From Metaphire vulgaris (taxonomy: Eukaryota > Annelida > Clitellata > Crassiclitellata > Megascolecidae): DNA of 64,000 nt. The position numbers and the translations under genes are program-made. The stretch lies in contig JACLAT010000045.1 of NCBI GenBank assembly GCA_018105865.1, positions 654,501 to 718,500 on the forward strand. Direction: 5' to 3'. The notes below the pieces were generated by a model. That model did not search any database. It worked only from the letters and a program-made list of their open reading frames with translations, and was not told where the DNA came from. This document shows, one piece after another, positions 1 to 10,826 of this stretch (positions are counted from its first letter, which is position 1; every line of letters starts with the position of its first letter).

Positions 1-482
1 TTTGCATTGTGTTGTATTAGTCTTCTTGCTTATTTCTTTTGTTTTCTTTTTTTGGTTTGGTTTTGTGTTGGTAATTGTCTTTTTTAGCTGCAGTTAACGT
101 GAAATAAAGATATATTAGAATAACTAAAGCGCAATATAAATCTACCGAGTCAAATACATTGCATCCGTTTCCTTCTTATAAACATCTTCAAGACACAAAT
201 AACATCACAACTTACATTACATGCTTACGATTGTTACCAAAGCTTACATGAAAATGCCGCCAAAAGTGAAAATGAGAGCATTAACTTCAAATAACGCGAT
301 TCTTTTGTCCATCAGACAAAATGGTGTCGATTCGATCAGAATTATTCCTAATTAAGAAATAAGAGCTGGATTCCCATTCATGATAAGAAATACTTGCACT
401 ATGGGTTGTGAACCTTCAACTCTGATATTTTCGGAAATTTCTGGCAGAATTTTTCCGGAAAATTTTCGGAAATGTTTATTAC

Positions 483-627
<145 letters not shown>

Positions 628-637
628 CTATTTATTA

Positions 638-1295
638 CAGGGTTGTCAACTGGCGGCCCGCGGGCCGGATCCGGCCCACAGGCCAGTTTCATCCGACCCG
701 CCACCGAGTTTGAGAAAGCATTAATTTTAGCTCCAGAACCCGCGGTTATTACCGTTATTTTGTAGGACTAGGAGGTTACCAATTTGTTTACTTATACACA
801 CAACAGGTGACGACGGCTATTAAACTTACTTATTTGCTACTTATTACCTATTAACTTAGGCCTACTTCAGTGATGTGAAGCCTTAAATGGCGGTTTCAGA
901 AATATTTGTTGGAGGATGAAAACTTTTTATAGGAAGTTGGTGTTGGGGATGCAAAGTGAAAAAGAGAAAAACAAAAAAGGGAGAAAAAAGTCATTGTCTG
1001 CCCACTAAATGTTAATAAACCTTGCAAAAAAGGTCGACAAGGTTAAAAAGAAGGTAATTCGCAGTATTTTTCACTAATTTTTGAATAAACTCACTGGAAA
1101 ATAGGTTGTCAAGCAACAAAGGTCATCCGGAATCTCGGTGGAGGGATGCATCTCCAGTCATCAGCATGGTGCAGCCGCCACTGCTCCTAGTCCTAGTATA
1201 GTCCTATAAAATAACGGTAATAACCGGCCCTATAGCTAAAATTGTTATTTTCCCAAACTCGGTGGCGAGCCGGGCCGCCAGTGGGAACAACCCTG
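638..1295. mobile_element. hAT-type MITE (658 bp)
   Basis: The ends are inverted: CAGGGTTGTCAACTGG on the left and a matching CCAGTGGGAACAACCCTG on the right. Subterminal blocks are inverted too (CCGCCACCGAGTTTG near 699 against CAAACTCGGTGGCG near 1256, and the ACCGTTATTTT stretch near 750 against its complement near 1205). GC-rich GGCCCGCGGGCCGG at the left end is typical of hAT termini. No clean 8 bp target duplication is visible because the left flank is microsatellite. Partial relatives lie near 18110-18188, 18424-18650 and 20150-20260. Confidence 0.75.
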
Positions 1296-1480
1296 CTACA
1301 GAACAAACATTTTTTCAATATGAGTCCGGCTCTTATTTCTAAATTAGGACATATTCTGATCGAAGCCATATTGTCTGATGGACAAAAGAATCGTGTTGTT
1401 TGAAGTTAATGCTCTCATTTTCACTTTTGGCGATATTTTCATGCGAGTTTTGGTATCAATCATAAGTACGTTAGAGTATC

Positions 1481-2364
1481 CTGTTCCAATAGATTGCTCA
1501 TTTTGGTTCTTTTTAGAATTATTTGTGTGTTTTTAGTTGATCTCTTCATTTCAAAGCACTTTTCTGCTAATTGTCTTTGTTTAGTATTATTTGTTCTATT
1601 GGTTAATATAATTCTTCCATATTTCTTTTGCATCTTCACATATTTTGCCCTCTATATCCATTTATCCAATTGTGCCTTTTTCATTATGTCTTAAGATATG
1701 ACTTGTCTAATCCTGTTTGCATATGCTCCCTTCCTATTTGTTTATCTCTGTGTCTCTTTCTCTGTCTTTCCATATGTTTGCATATGCTTTCCCTCTTTAG
1801 CACTCTCTCCTTCAGTATATTTTGCATATTTTGAATCAAATCTTACTTCTTTGTGGTAACTTGTCTTAAAGTCTGTCCTGCTTCACCCTGTCAGCCAAAT
1901 GGTCATCTGAACTTAATGTAAATTAATGCATCCTCTCTTTCATGTTATTTTAGGAGGTTTAACTGAGGCCTCATTTGTTTAATTATAATCACCTATTAAT
2001 ACTTGTATGGCTTTGGTCAAATATTATATTAACCAGAAGGCTTTAGTTGCAAACTTCTTTCCTGGTTCAGTGACACTTTGTCTTGGCAATTTATTCTTAA
2101 TATGCTTTGAAATGGAAAAGAAAAAGAATATCGAATGAAGAACGATGAGGCAGAGTAAATTTTGAATGTTTCTGCTACCATACATTAGTCCATATTGTAG
2201 GGTTTAATTATGTAATTAATACCTGTTCTATATAGACACTAGAACTGGAAGTTATGTAGGCAACGTTCACCTTCTAATAGGCAGATTGGAATTTTGACTG
2301 ACATTATTAGGAACTTCTGCCTGCACTGGATATTAGGAGGTGTTTGATGTCTTACACTCTAGAT
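1481..2364. other. No recognisable gene
   Basis: AT-rich sequence. The short reading frames here have no domain, compositional or neighbour support. No RNA gene or transposon end was seen before the hAT element that starts at 2365. Confidence 0.6.
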
Positions 2365-3872
2365 CAGGGGTGCACAACCCGCGGACCGGATCCGGCCCGC
2401 CAAAGAGTTTTATCAGGCCCACGGGACAATTTCGAACAGCCCAAGAAACAGACCCCCCCCACTAAAATTCATTGTATAAAATATGGGTCATAATCATTTT
2501 TATAATACATTACAATCTATGGATTATTATTATCCAGTGGGTTACTAAAAATTGTGCGATCTGTAACAACCGGACACGTTGGTGACGATAGATGGGCAAA
2601 AATAAATGCCTTAAAACGTTCTTTGTTTACGTGCTTTTCTTGAAATTGTAATATTCATTTCTACGATTACTGAAGATATCTAAACTCGCAGCGAAAAATG
2701 CAAAGTAGATAAATGACAGTTTAATGATAAATGGTAACAACAGTATTTCATGAACTCGCTTAACAGTCAATGAGTGTGTTTGATTTGTCGCGAATCTGTC
2801 AGCGTCAGTAAATAATACAGTTTTGGGCGCCATTATGAAACAAAGCATGTCGATACTTATAATCGCTTGCATGATGAGTTGAGAATACAAAAAAATTGAG
2901 TATTTAAAAAGACTGTCGGTTGAGCAAAGTTTTTTACAAAGAAGGCTGACAAATCCAAGTATTTCACACGGGCCAACTATACAGGGGTCCAGATAATTAC
3001 CAAGTCTTCATAGTCTTTCTCATACGGGAACTTTGTGAATGTCTCTTAAATATCTGCACAGAAATATGTCAACATTTTCAGCAACGTTCCTATATCAGTG
3101 CTTGTGAGTTCATATTTTGTGTGAGCAGACTCTCGATCTTGAACCTTATTAAGACTAAAAATTGTGATCTGGCTTAGATTCCATTTTAAAGGTTGCAACA
3201 ACAATTGAACTAAAACCAGACATTGAAAGAGTAATTAATTTAAGGGCATTCAGTCACAGACATCACATTAGATTAGAATGATTAAGTCGCTAGATTTATT
3301 CGCATCTTTGCAGACTGTGCAAAGATATCTTGATAAGAAAATAAGTCAAATACTGGGATTTATTTTATTTGGACTCACTTTGACACAGTAGTATGAGTAG
3401 CAGTGTTCTTCAAGTTAACTATAATAGTAACTAAAAGCACCGAATAACTAGAAAAATTCAGTTAATTGTAACTTTGATTGTAACTGGAAAGTGATTAATA
3501 ACTTTTGTTATAACTGTAATAGAAGAAAGTTGAGAAGTTAAGAAATAGAAAAGTTATTGAAACTGAAAAATAATTTTTCAAGTGAGTATGATTAGTCCCT
3601 ATTATCAGTATTGCAGTCTTCTGTGTCAGCTGTACTTGTGGCCCTGTGGGTCACGATTCACGACTGTGTATGTATGTGTGTGTGTTGTGCTTGTTTATAG
3701 ACGCATCAGTATCAAAGACGTTGGGCGTCTATGTGTGTTTGTCACTTTGTGTGTGTTTGGCTCCTCCTTTCTCAACCAGGGCTTGGCACCGGCTAAGGTG
3801 GAGTTAATTCAGGTCTAAAGTTCAGACCTCATATAAACACGGTTGTAAAACCTTGTTATTGGGTGTAGCATA

Positions 3873-4110
3873 GTATGCGCACCAGTAGTTTGCGCACCTG
3901 GGAGTTTGCGCACTAGGAATTTTTGCGCACCAGGGTTAGGGTAAGGGTTAAGGTTAGGTTTAGGGTTAGGTTTATGGTTAGGGTGAAGGTTTGAGTTAGG
4001 TTGAGGGTTAACTTTAACCCTAACTCTAATCCTAACCCTGGTACGCCCTTGGTGCTCAAATTCCTAGTGCGCAAACAACTCCCAGGTGCGCAAACTACTG
4101 GTGCGCATAC
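3873..4110. mobile_element. Fold-back MITE with TA flanks and telomere-like core
   Basis: The left arm starts GTATGCGCACCAGTAG and the right arm ends CTACTGGTGCGCATAC. The arms are inverted over about 65-70 bp and both are built of short GTTTGCGCAC units. The core (about 3934-4045) is a degenerate GGTTAGG/TTAGGG-like run followed by its complement. A TA dinucleotide flanks each end (3871-3872 and 4111-4112), as expected for Tc1/mariner-type insertion. It has no coding capacity. Confidence 0.75.
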
Positions 4111-4314
4111 TAATGTAGACCTGTTATTGAGCTGAATTGCACCGGTGAACTGGACAAGGTCACACCAGGCAGCTGAGCACTGAATGGGCAACAGGGCAAT
4201 TGCCAATTGCACTAATCGGTCTACATTTCTTTGTTGACAGTTCACACTGATCTGATTCATCTTTGGTAGTGCTTTCCTTACGATTAAATTTTAATTAATA
4301 AAAATTTAATATTT

Positions 4315-4536
4315 GTGCAAGAAAACGGATTGATTTTTTGGGTCAAACAGGAGGCAAACTATCCACTACTTGCTCCATTGGCATTAGACCTTCAGGCAGC
4401 ACCAGCGTCAGAAGCCTATGTCGAAAGGGATTTTTCAGTTTGTGGCGACTTGATGGTGGGAAAAAGAAACAGACTAACGCAGGGATTGGAGGATAGGGCA
4501 TTTCTTAAGATGAACATTAAATATTATGACATCTGA
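4315..4536 (+). pseudogene. hAT transposase C-terminal dimerisation (hATC) fragment
   Basis: The translated stretch shows the hATC signature in order: FW near the start, YPLLAPLALDLQAAPAS, VERDFSVCG, KRNRLTQGLEDRAFLKMN. In hAT transposases this C-terminal region mediates dimerisation. Only about 65 residues remain. The upstream catalytic part is not present as an open frame, so it is a remnant of the surrounding 2365-4875 element. Confidence 0.88.
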
Positions 4537-4875
4537 CTGATTTGTATTGCTTTGAATTTTTATTAAATAATATGAAATGGGATATGAGACTAAGAGAACT
4601 TTAACTGTAACTATTACTGAAAAATCATTAACTATTAACTGTAACTTTAAAAAAAGTTAACTTTAACTGTAACTTAAACTGAAAAAACACATCTGATACT
4701 GAAACTGAAAAACCATAACTTAAATAACACTGATGAGTATTTCAATATTATACATACAGTACATCAACGTGTGTTTAGGTTATTATTAAAAAACGTGTAT
4801 TTTTGCTTGTTCGGCCCATGAACTATTTGAGAACATTGAATTTGGCCCTCGGCCTCAAAAGGTTGTGCTTCCCTG

Positions 4876-5466
4876 GTGTAAAGGATGCAGCGTTAGGAGT
4901 GATTAGTTATCTACTGCTTTCTTCTGTTTTTTAGCACAGACTTTTCAATGGATAAGTTTTCCTTTGTTGCCATTTTCTGAATTCCTTATTCATTGTTTAA
5001 TGGATGCAGAGTTAGGTGTGATTAGTTCTCTGATGGTGTCCTTTGCTGAATTTCTGTTTAAACAAGTAAATGAAAGCTATTTAAAGTGACAGATTTCAGC
5101 GGCTGATTTTGATATGAATAATATGCACATTGAATTTACATTGAGAATCTTTGTGTTTTACTGATTACTAGAGTCTATTGAGCATGAAAGCAATATCACC
5201 TTTTTCAGTTTTAATTGCTAATCACTAAAGTACTTCCTAGCATTTAAGCTTAAATAAGCTTTATTTCATTTTTGTTATATTTGTTTACAATATGTTATTT
5301 TCTGTTTCCCAAACTGTGAGAAAAATAAACATCTTTTAAAATTAATTATTGTCAAAAAATATGCCTGAATTTATCTAAACACCCAATTTATGTCAACATT
5401 TTGTTTATATGTTATGTTGCTTTTTCAAACAGTTACTTTCAACATATAATACTATTTGACTTTGCT
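4876..5466. other. No recognisable gene; short direct repeat
   Basis: AT-rich spacer. A phrase of about 27 bp (GGATGCAGCGTTAGG...) near 4883 recurs with few changes near 5001. No coding sequence is supported. Confidence 0.5.
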
Positions 5467-5979
5467 ATCCATGCTGATCGTGTTATACATTTCTCAACTT
5501 CTGAATCTTCCTTGGCATCTACATTCAAGAATTCTTTACATGGACACTGTTCTTTCTCCATTGTCCAAATTTACCATTCTCAACATGCTTAACTTCAGTG
5601 TTCTCATGTGAATTTGTCACTCAATGCCAAATAGTGGACAGTTCCTGTGGCCTTCCTGTGTGATGAGAGTGCTGCTGCACTGAATTTTGTGAAAAAAATG
5701 CTTGTTGAATTTCAAAGAAATGCTGTTTATATTTTTCATAAGTAGTAAGGACAAGAAAGTTGATATTTGTGGATAATGATGCATGATCCAAACAGTGTGG
5801 GAAATGAAATCTAGAGAAAACAGAAAAGAGAACAATTAATTAATTTAGTCAGTAATGGCTGTTTGAGGAACATCTAGAAATTGAGGTAATTGCAGACATA
5901 GAACTCATCTGGTGACCAGAATCTGATGACCAGGTCATGATTTGGACATCTGGTCATCAACCTGGTCATCAATCCTAAC

Positions 5980-6124
5980 CAGTGGCGTATTTACCATTGG
6001 GCCATTTGGGCCATGGCCCCCCCTTTGGTCTTGGCCTAGCCTGTCCCCAGACCCCATTATAGGCTCGCGCTTCGCACTCGCCATGGGCTGCCCCCCCCTT
6101 ACCAAAATTCTAAATACGCTACTG
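5980..6124. mobile_element. hAT MITE (145 bp) with 8 bp target duplication
   Basis: The left end CAGTGGCGTATTTA and right end TAAATACGCTACTG are inverted with one mismatch. The flanking octamer ATCCTAAC is present on both sides (5972-5979 and 6125-6132). CAGTGGCG termini and an 8 bp duplication are hallmarks of hAT elements. The duplicated block at 58 kb lacks this insertion, so it arrived after the duplication. Confidence 0.9.
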
Positions 6125-6753
6125 ATCCTAACCTAACCCTAGTGCTGAAAAGCACTTGGTCATCTAACATAGGGAAGAAATGACTGCATTGTTGATCATT
6201 TAATAACAGATAAAGGAAGATGTGTGCTCTAATTGAGGAACCATGAGGCGTTTAGAACTATAATATTAATCTTAGCACAAAAATAACAAATATTAATTCA
6301 AAAGTGAAAATCTCGGCAACAGATTGCAAAAACAGATTATGGTATTATTCATGTCACTGAGATTAATAGTTTTGCCATTTTAAACTTTGCCAATGTGTTT
6401 TTGATGAACCTTTTTATTCCTTAAACAAGGTTTTGAATCAGTTGCCCTCTGGAATTCTCTTCACCCAGGATACATATAATTTAGCAACTGCTGATCCCAT
6501 GGCCATCTTATTGAAACAGGGTAAAACTATTACCTTTATTGTTATGTGGTAATCCCAGTGGAAGCACTTCTGAGTGATTCTTCCGTATAAATATTCTGTT
6601 ACACTACATTACATCATCTAAAGAAGTAATTACAATTTGAGTCCATATCAAATTGTTTACAGTTACATTGTTTCTCTATCGTAATATGAATAGTGTTCTT
6701 TTCTCTTAAAGCACATCAAACTGGCTTATGTTTTCCCATATTTGCATTTGCAG

Positions 6754-6878
6754 GATATTCATGAAAGAGGATGTTTTTCAAGCAGACAATTTCCTTAAAG
6801 AAATCTTTTGTATGAAAACTTTGTCTTATTGAAAATTGTATTAAAGTCTAATCAACTGTTCAGTGAAATTTGCAGAGA
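6754..6878 (+). promoter_or_regulatory. 5' UTR part of the zinc-finger exon, with splice acceptor and uORF
   Basis: A pyrimidine/TTTGCATTTGCAG acceptor-like site ends at 6753 and is conserved at 59654 in the duplicate gene. The leader that follows contains a 23-codon upstream reading frame (6761-6832) starting MKEDVFQADNF, then the main ATG at 6879. A second AATTTGCAG at 6867-6875 is another possible acceptor. The splice call is inferred from sequence only. Confidence 0.45.
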
Positions 6879-8552
6879 ATGGAAAGATTACATTGCTGTA
6901 ATACATGTGGCAAGACATTCACTTGCATAAGTAAACTTACAGTTCATAGAAGAATTCATACGGGAGAGAAACCATTTGTATGTAAAATATGTAGCAAGGC
7001 ATTCAATACCAAAAATGATCTTAAGTGCCATGAAAGAATTCATACTGGGGATAAACCTTATGTTTGTGCAATGTGTGACAAAACATTTAGTCGTTTAAGC
7101 AATCTTAAAGCTCATCTAAGAATTCATTCAGGAGAAAAGCCATATATTTGTAAAATATGCTCAAAAGCATTCAGCCAATTGCATATTCTTAAGGATCATG
7201 AAAAAATTCATTCCGGAGAAAAGCCATATATTTGTAAAATATGCACAAAGGCATTCAGCAAATTGCATAATCTTAAGGGTCATACAAGAATTCATTCCGG
7301 AGAAAAGCCATATGTATGTAAAATATGCACAAAGGCATTCAATCAAAAAAATTATCTTAAACGCCATGAAAGAAATCATTCAGAGGATAAACCTTATGTT
7401 TGTAAAATATGTGAGAAAACATTCAGTAATTCAACCAGTCTTAAAGTGCATGAAAGAATTCATTCTGGAGAAAAGCTATTTATTTGTAAAATATGCACAA
7501 AGGCATTCATCCATTTGCATATTCTTAAGAATCATGAAAGAATTCATTCCGGAGAAAAGCCATTTATTTGTAAAATATGCACAAAGGCATTCAGCCAATT
7601 GTATATTCTTAAGAATCATGAAAAATTTCATTCCGGAGAAAAGCCATATATTTGTAAAATATGCACAAAGGCATTCAGCCAATTGCATAATCTTAAGAAT
7701 CATGAAAGAATTCATTCGGGAGAAAAGCCATATGTTTGTACAATATGCACAAAGGCATTCTATCGAAAAGATCATCTTAAAGATCATGAAAGAATTCATT
7801 CCGGAGAAAAGCCATATGTTTGTAAAATATGCACAAAGGCATTCAGCCATTTACGCCATCTTAAGTATCATGAAAGATTTCATTCCGGAGAAAAGCCATA
7901 TATATGTAAAATATGCGCAACGGCATTCAAGCAAAAAGGTGATCTTAAACGTCATGAAAGAATTCATACTGGTGAGAAACCGTATATTTGCAAATTATGC
8001 AGCAGGGCATTCAGGCGAAAATGTCATTTTAGAGTTCATGAAAGAATTCATACTGGGGAGAAGTCATATATTTGTAAAATATGCACAAAGGCATTCAATC
8101 AATTAGGTAATCTTAAGGTTCATGAAAGACGTCACAGTGGAAAGAAACCCTACACAAGTCATGTTTGTAGTAAGGAATTCAGCCGAAGACAGGATGCAAT
8201 GAAACATCAAAGAATACACACTGGACAAATGCTACAATGTGATAATCACCATAGAATGTATGATAAATCATCTTATGAAATTTCTAGGCTGAAGGATCTT
8301 AAATATACTGATGTTGGAGAAAAATCTGTTGGTATGATTAGGAATAAACAAGAAAAGAAACCTTGCTTTGTTGTTAAACCATTTGGATGTGGATTTTGTG
8401 ATGAACTTTTTGTAGAAGAAACTCATTTTCTAAAGCATTGTTCTCTTCACTTTGGCGATAGTGATTTGTCTCAGGATTTGATTTTTGCTTCTGATTGTCG
8501 CAGAATAGTTTCTGACGAAAATGTCCAGAAGGATTTTCCATCAGAGAACTGA
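6879..8552 (+). CDS. C2H2 zinc-finger protein, 15 fingers plus divergent C-terminal finger
   Basis: This 557-residue protein is probably a nuclear DNA-binding factor. Starting at the first ATG (MERLHCCNTCGKTF), fifteen canonical C-x2-C-x12-H-x3-H fingers follow at 28-residue spacing, joined by HSGEKP/HTGEKP linkers. A sixteenth has lost its first Cys (TSHVCSKEF). The C-terminal part is shared with its window paralogues: VGMIRNKQEKKPC, then a divergent C2H2 finger at about residues 504-524 (CGFCDELF...HFLKHCSLH), then DLSQDLIF. Several fingers are nearly identical at DNA level (84 bp units), pointing to recent internal duplication. It ends FPSEN because of a one-base shift relative to the 47 kb locus; the ancestral RWFG tail is still legible downstream to 8639 in another frame. 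No KRAB, BTB or SCAN domain is visible. The coding region is a single exon. Confidence 0.9.
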   Translation: MERLHCCNTCGKTFTCISKLTVHRRIHTGEKPFVCKICSKAFNTKNDLKCHERIHTGDKPYVCAMCDKTFSRLSNLKAHLRIHSGEKPYICKICSKAFSQLHILKDHEKIHSGEKPYICKICTKAFSKLHNLKGHTRIHSGEKPYVCKICTKAFNQKNYLKRHERNHSEDKPYVCKICEKTFSNSTSLKVHERIHSGEKLFICKICTKAFIHLHILKNHERIHSGEKPFICKICTKAFSQLYILKNHEKFHSGEKPYICKICTKAFSQLHNLKNHERIHSGEKPYVCTICTKAFYRKDHLKDHERIHSGEKPYVCKICTKAFSHLRHLKYHERFHSGEKPYICKICATAFKQKGDLKRHERIHTGEKPYICKLCSRAFRRKCHFRVHERIHTGEKSYICKICTKAFNQLGNLKVHERRHSGKKPYTSHVCSKEFSRRQDAMKHQRIHTGQMLQCDNHHRMYDKSSYEISRLKDLKYTDVGEKSVGMIRNKQEKKPCFVVKPFGCGFCDELFVEETHFLKHCSLHFGDSDLSQDLIFASDCRRIVSDENVQKDFPSEN

Positions 8553-10205
8553 GCAATAAGCTTGGAATAGATTCTAATGCAGATGAAGTAAGAGGGAACA
8601 GTTGGAGATGGTTTGGACGAATTGAAATGATTAATTAATATTTTGAATGTTCTTTTGATTTTATTTAATTGATTTTGTTTTGTGAAGATTTCTTTGCTGA
8701 TTTCAAATTCAATTAAAGTGAAACTCTTAATTCCAACTGACTGCTATTAAAAATGGAATTTGAGGTTTTTCAATGTTTTCTTTGACATTATATACTGTAT
8801 GTCAGAATTTTTTGTAGTTTTTCATTTACTAAATTTGTTTCTCTAATTTTCATGGTTTCAATACCTTTACTTGAAATTTTGGTTTTTGTGATTTGGTCCT
8901 GAGTTTAGGTTAATTTTATATTCTTCTGGGCACAAATTGTTTAAGATATTTCACTGGTTGTTTTGGGTCCTGTTCTTACAATAACTTTGCCATTTCCAAG
9001 ATGTAAAAATGTAGTGTTAATTAATCATTAATTTCTGAAAATTTTCTGGGTTTTGTGTTGATAGTAAATTCACTGCACTCTCAGATTCCAACATTTCCAG
9101 GGTGTAGAAAACATGTTTTCTTAATATAATAAAGATTAAAGTTGAAGTTATGAAGTGAAGTTACATTGAACAGTGGACATTTTCATTTGTGTTTTCTTTG
9201 ACATTATACAGTATGTGTTGAAGTGTTTTGTAGTTTTTCATTGACTAAATTTGTTCTAATTTTGCTGGTTTCTGTTGATTAACATGATTTTTTTGATTTA
9301 GTCTTCACTTGACACTAATGAGATCAATTTTATATTCTTATTTTTATGTGTGTTTTTGATGTACTCTTGGCATGGGCATAAACTTCTATTAAGTCTCTAG
9401 GCTCCAGTCCCCACTTTTTGACAGGATACCATAGTGATGGGGAAGGTTTGGCACCCACTTTTTCATCCAAGTTTACATCACTGGCTCTTGGCTTTTTGGG
9501 CCTTGTGTTGACAGTAACTTCAGTGCACTTTTAGAAGACTGCAACATTTCCAGGGTGTAAACAAACGTGTTTTCTTAATATAAATGCTTTAGGCAGCCAA
9601 GAAACTTAGAAATATCCAGTCTGACAAGTTCACTAAGTCAATGATCAGTGCTTGACGATGGTTATCAAACAGGTATTTAAATTTGAAAAGAAAATAACTA
9701 AATGTCAATAAAAGACAACTCTATTTAATTATTTAAGAAAACAGTTGAAACCCAAGTAATGAAGCCACATCAATAAAGGATAGGAAATTATTCAAATATA
9801 TATCAAAGCAAGCACTGAATCTAAATTAGATTGCGTTAATCTTTGAAAATATACAATTTGACTCCACTAAGAATCATTTCAGAATGATTGCCAAAGTTAA
9901 CAAAGTCCATGCTGCAAATTACTTGTAATTTATTTTTAAATATCTTACAACAAACATGACATGCAATGGCTTTTCTCCAAAGTGAATCCTGACAGTCATG
10001 TTCAACACTGAGTTAATTGTAAAGTTAGATGTACAGTAATATTATTATAGTCTCTGCACTTTCTCTAGAGTTCAAGATTTGAATCTAGTATTACCATAAA
10101 TTGGGGGCAGCTGGGATATCTCCTCAGTACCACTCAGAGCATTAATGGCTTTAAAAGCATTTTTCAGTCAGACTACACCCCAATATGCTGACATCTAGTC
10201 CATAA
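8553..10205 (+). other. 3' flank/UTR of the zinc-finger gene with a 430 bp tandem duplication
   Basis: No gene is seen. Two stretches, about 8765-9135 and 9185-9580, repeat the same order of phrases: TTTTCTTTGACATTATA, TTGTAGTTTTTCATT, then CCAGGGTGTA and TGTTTTCTTAATATAA. Related sequence lies in the 3' flanks of the 12.6 kb and 47 kb genes, so it descends from the family's 3' UTR. Confidence 0.6.
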
Positions 10206-10826
10206 ATATATATATATATATATGCTCCAACTATCAAGATTTTGATCTATTACACTCCATGGCTCAAGTCGGGCCAAATAAAATCAAATACAAGCTGCAT
10301 CCTGACAGGCTACATCTTCAAACACTAAATGTGAAATTATGGCTAATGAAACAACTATTTATAAAATATTTAACATCGGGAATTATGAGACAAATGACAA
10401 ATGAATTAATTCAAAATATACACCACAAACTGCACAGTTTTTGGAGTGTTTGAAAAGATAAACAAAGAAATAAATCATTATACAATCATTGAAAATTATG
10501 GCTTCAACATCATAAAAGAAACCATATAAAAGGTAATATCATTACAGAAGAGTTTCAATTCTATTTTAGATATTATTTTATTATAACATCCTCATTCTGA
10601 TTAAATATGCAAAAATTAAATTTATCTTTCTAAAACAGAATTTTAAACATGATTAGAAAACTTTCATATTTATGACATCCAAAATGTTCTTTCAAATATC
10701 GACATTAACTGAAGAAATGAACACAAAACATATACTTTTGTTAATAACATTTTTATAACCATACATTCCAGACACAAATATTCATAAAGATAACATTTCT
10801 TAGAACAGTTTGCCTTATATTTGAAT
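10206..10826. other. Short (AT)n run and AT-rich spacer
   Basis: A short TATATATA tract lies at about 10206-10223. The remainder holds no supported gene. It borders the 3' end of the zinc-finger remnant on the minus strand. Confidence 0.5.

Larger units (their letters stand above)
2365..4875 (+). mobile_element. Decayed hAT DNA transposon (about 2.5 kb)
   Basis: The left end CAGGGGTGCACAACCC (2365) is matched by an inverted right end GGTTGTGCTTCCCTG (4861-4875), both followed inward by the CCGG/GGCCC-rich stretches usual for hAT elements. A transposase C-terminal fragment (4315-4536) sits near the right end in plus orientation. The 8 bp flanks (CTCTAGAT and GTGTAAAG) match only partly, so the target duplication is degraded. 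A 238 bp fold-back element is inserted at 3873-4110. The rest of the transposase is not readable. Confidence 0.75.
5467..8760 (+). repeat. Segmental duplication, copy 1 (zinc-finger gene block)
   Basis: This block aligns by eye with 58245-61090: upstream flank (TCAACTTCTGAATCTTCCTT near 5495 and 58277), the CATCTAACATAG phrase (6160 and 58488), the 5' exon acceptor, the finger gene and the 3' flank. Copy 1 has an extra MITE at 5980-6124 and a longer finger array. It is an ancestral duplication, with both copies in the same orientation about 53 kb apart. Confidence 0.85.

Noticed and set aside
3930..4045. A true telomere or interstitial telomere array
   Set aside because: The units are degenerate, reverse orientation within 100 bp and lie inside a fold-back element flanked by TA.
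7198..8106. A 302-codon overlapping frame inside the 6.9 kb zinc-finger gene, and similar repeated frames on the opposite strand
   Set aside because: The 84 bp periodicity of the finger array keeps shifted frames open. The repeats MKEFIPEKSH and KYAQRHS are the array read one base off.
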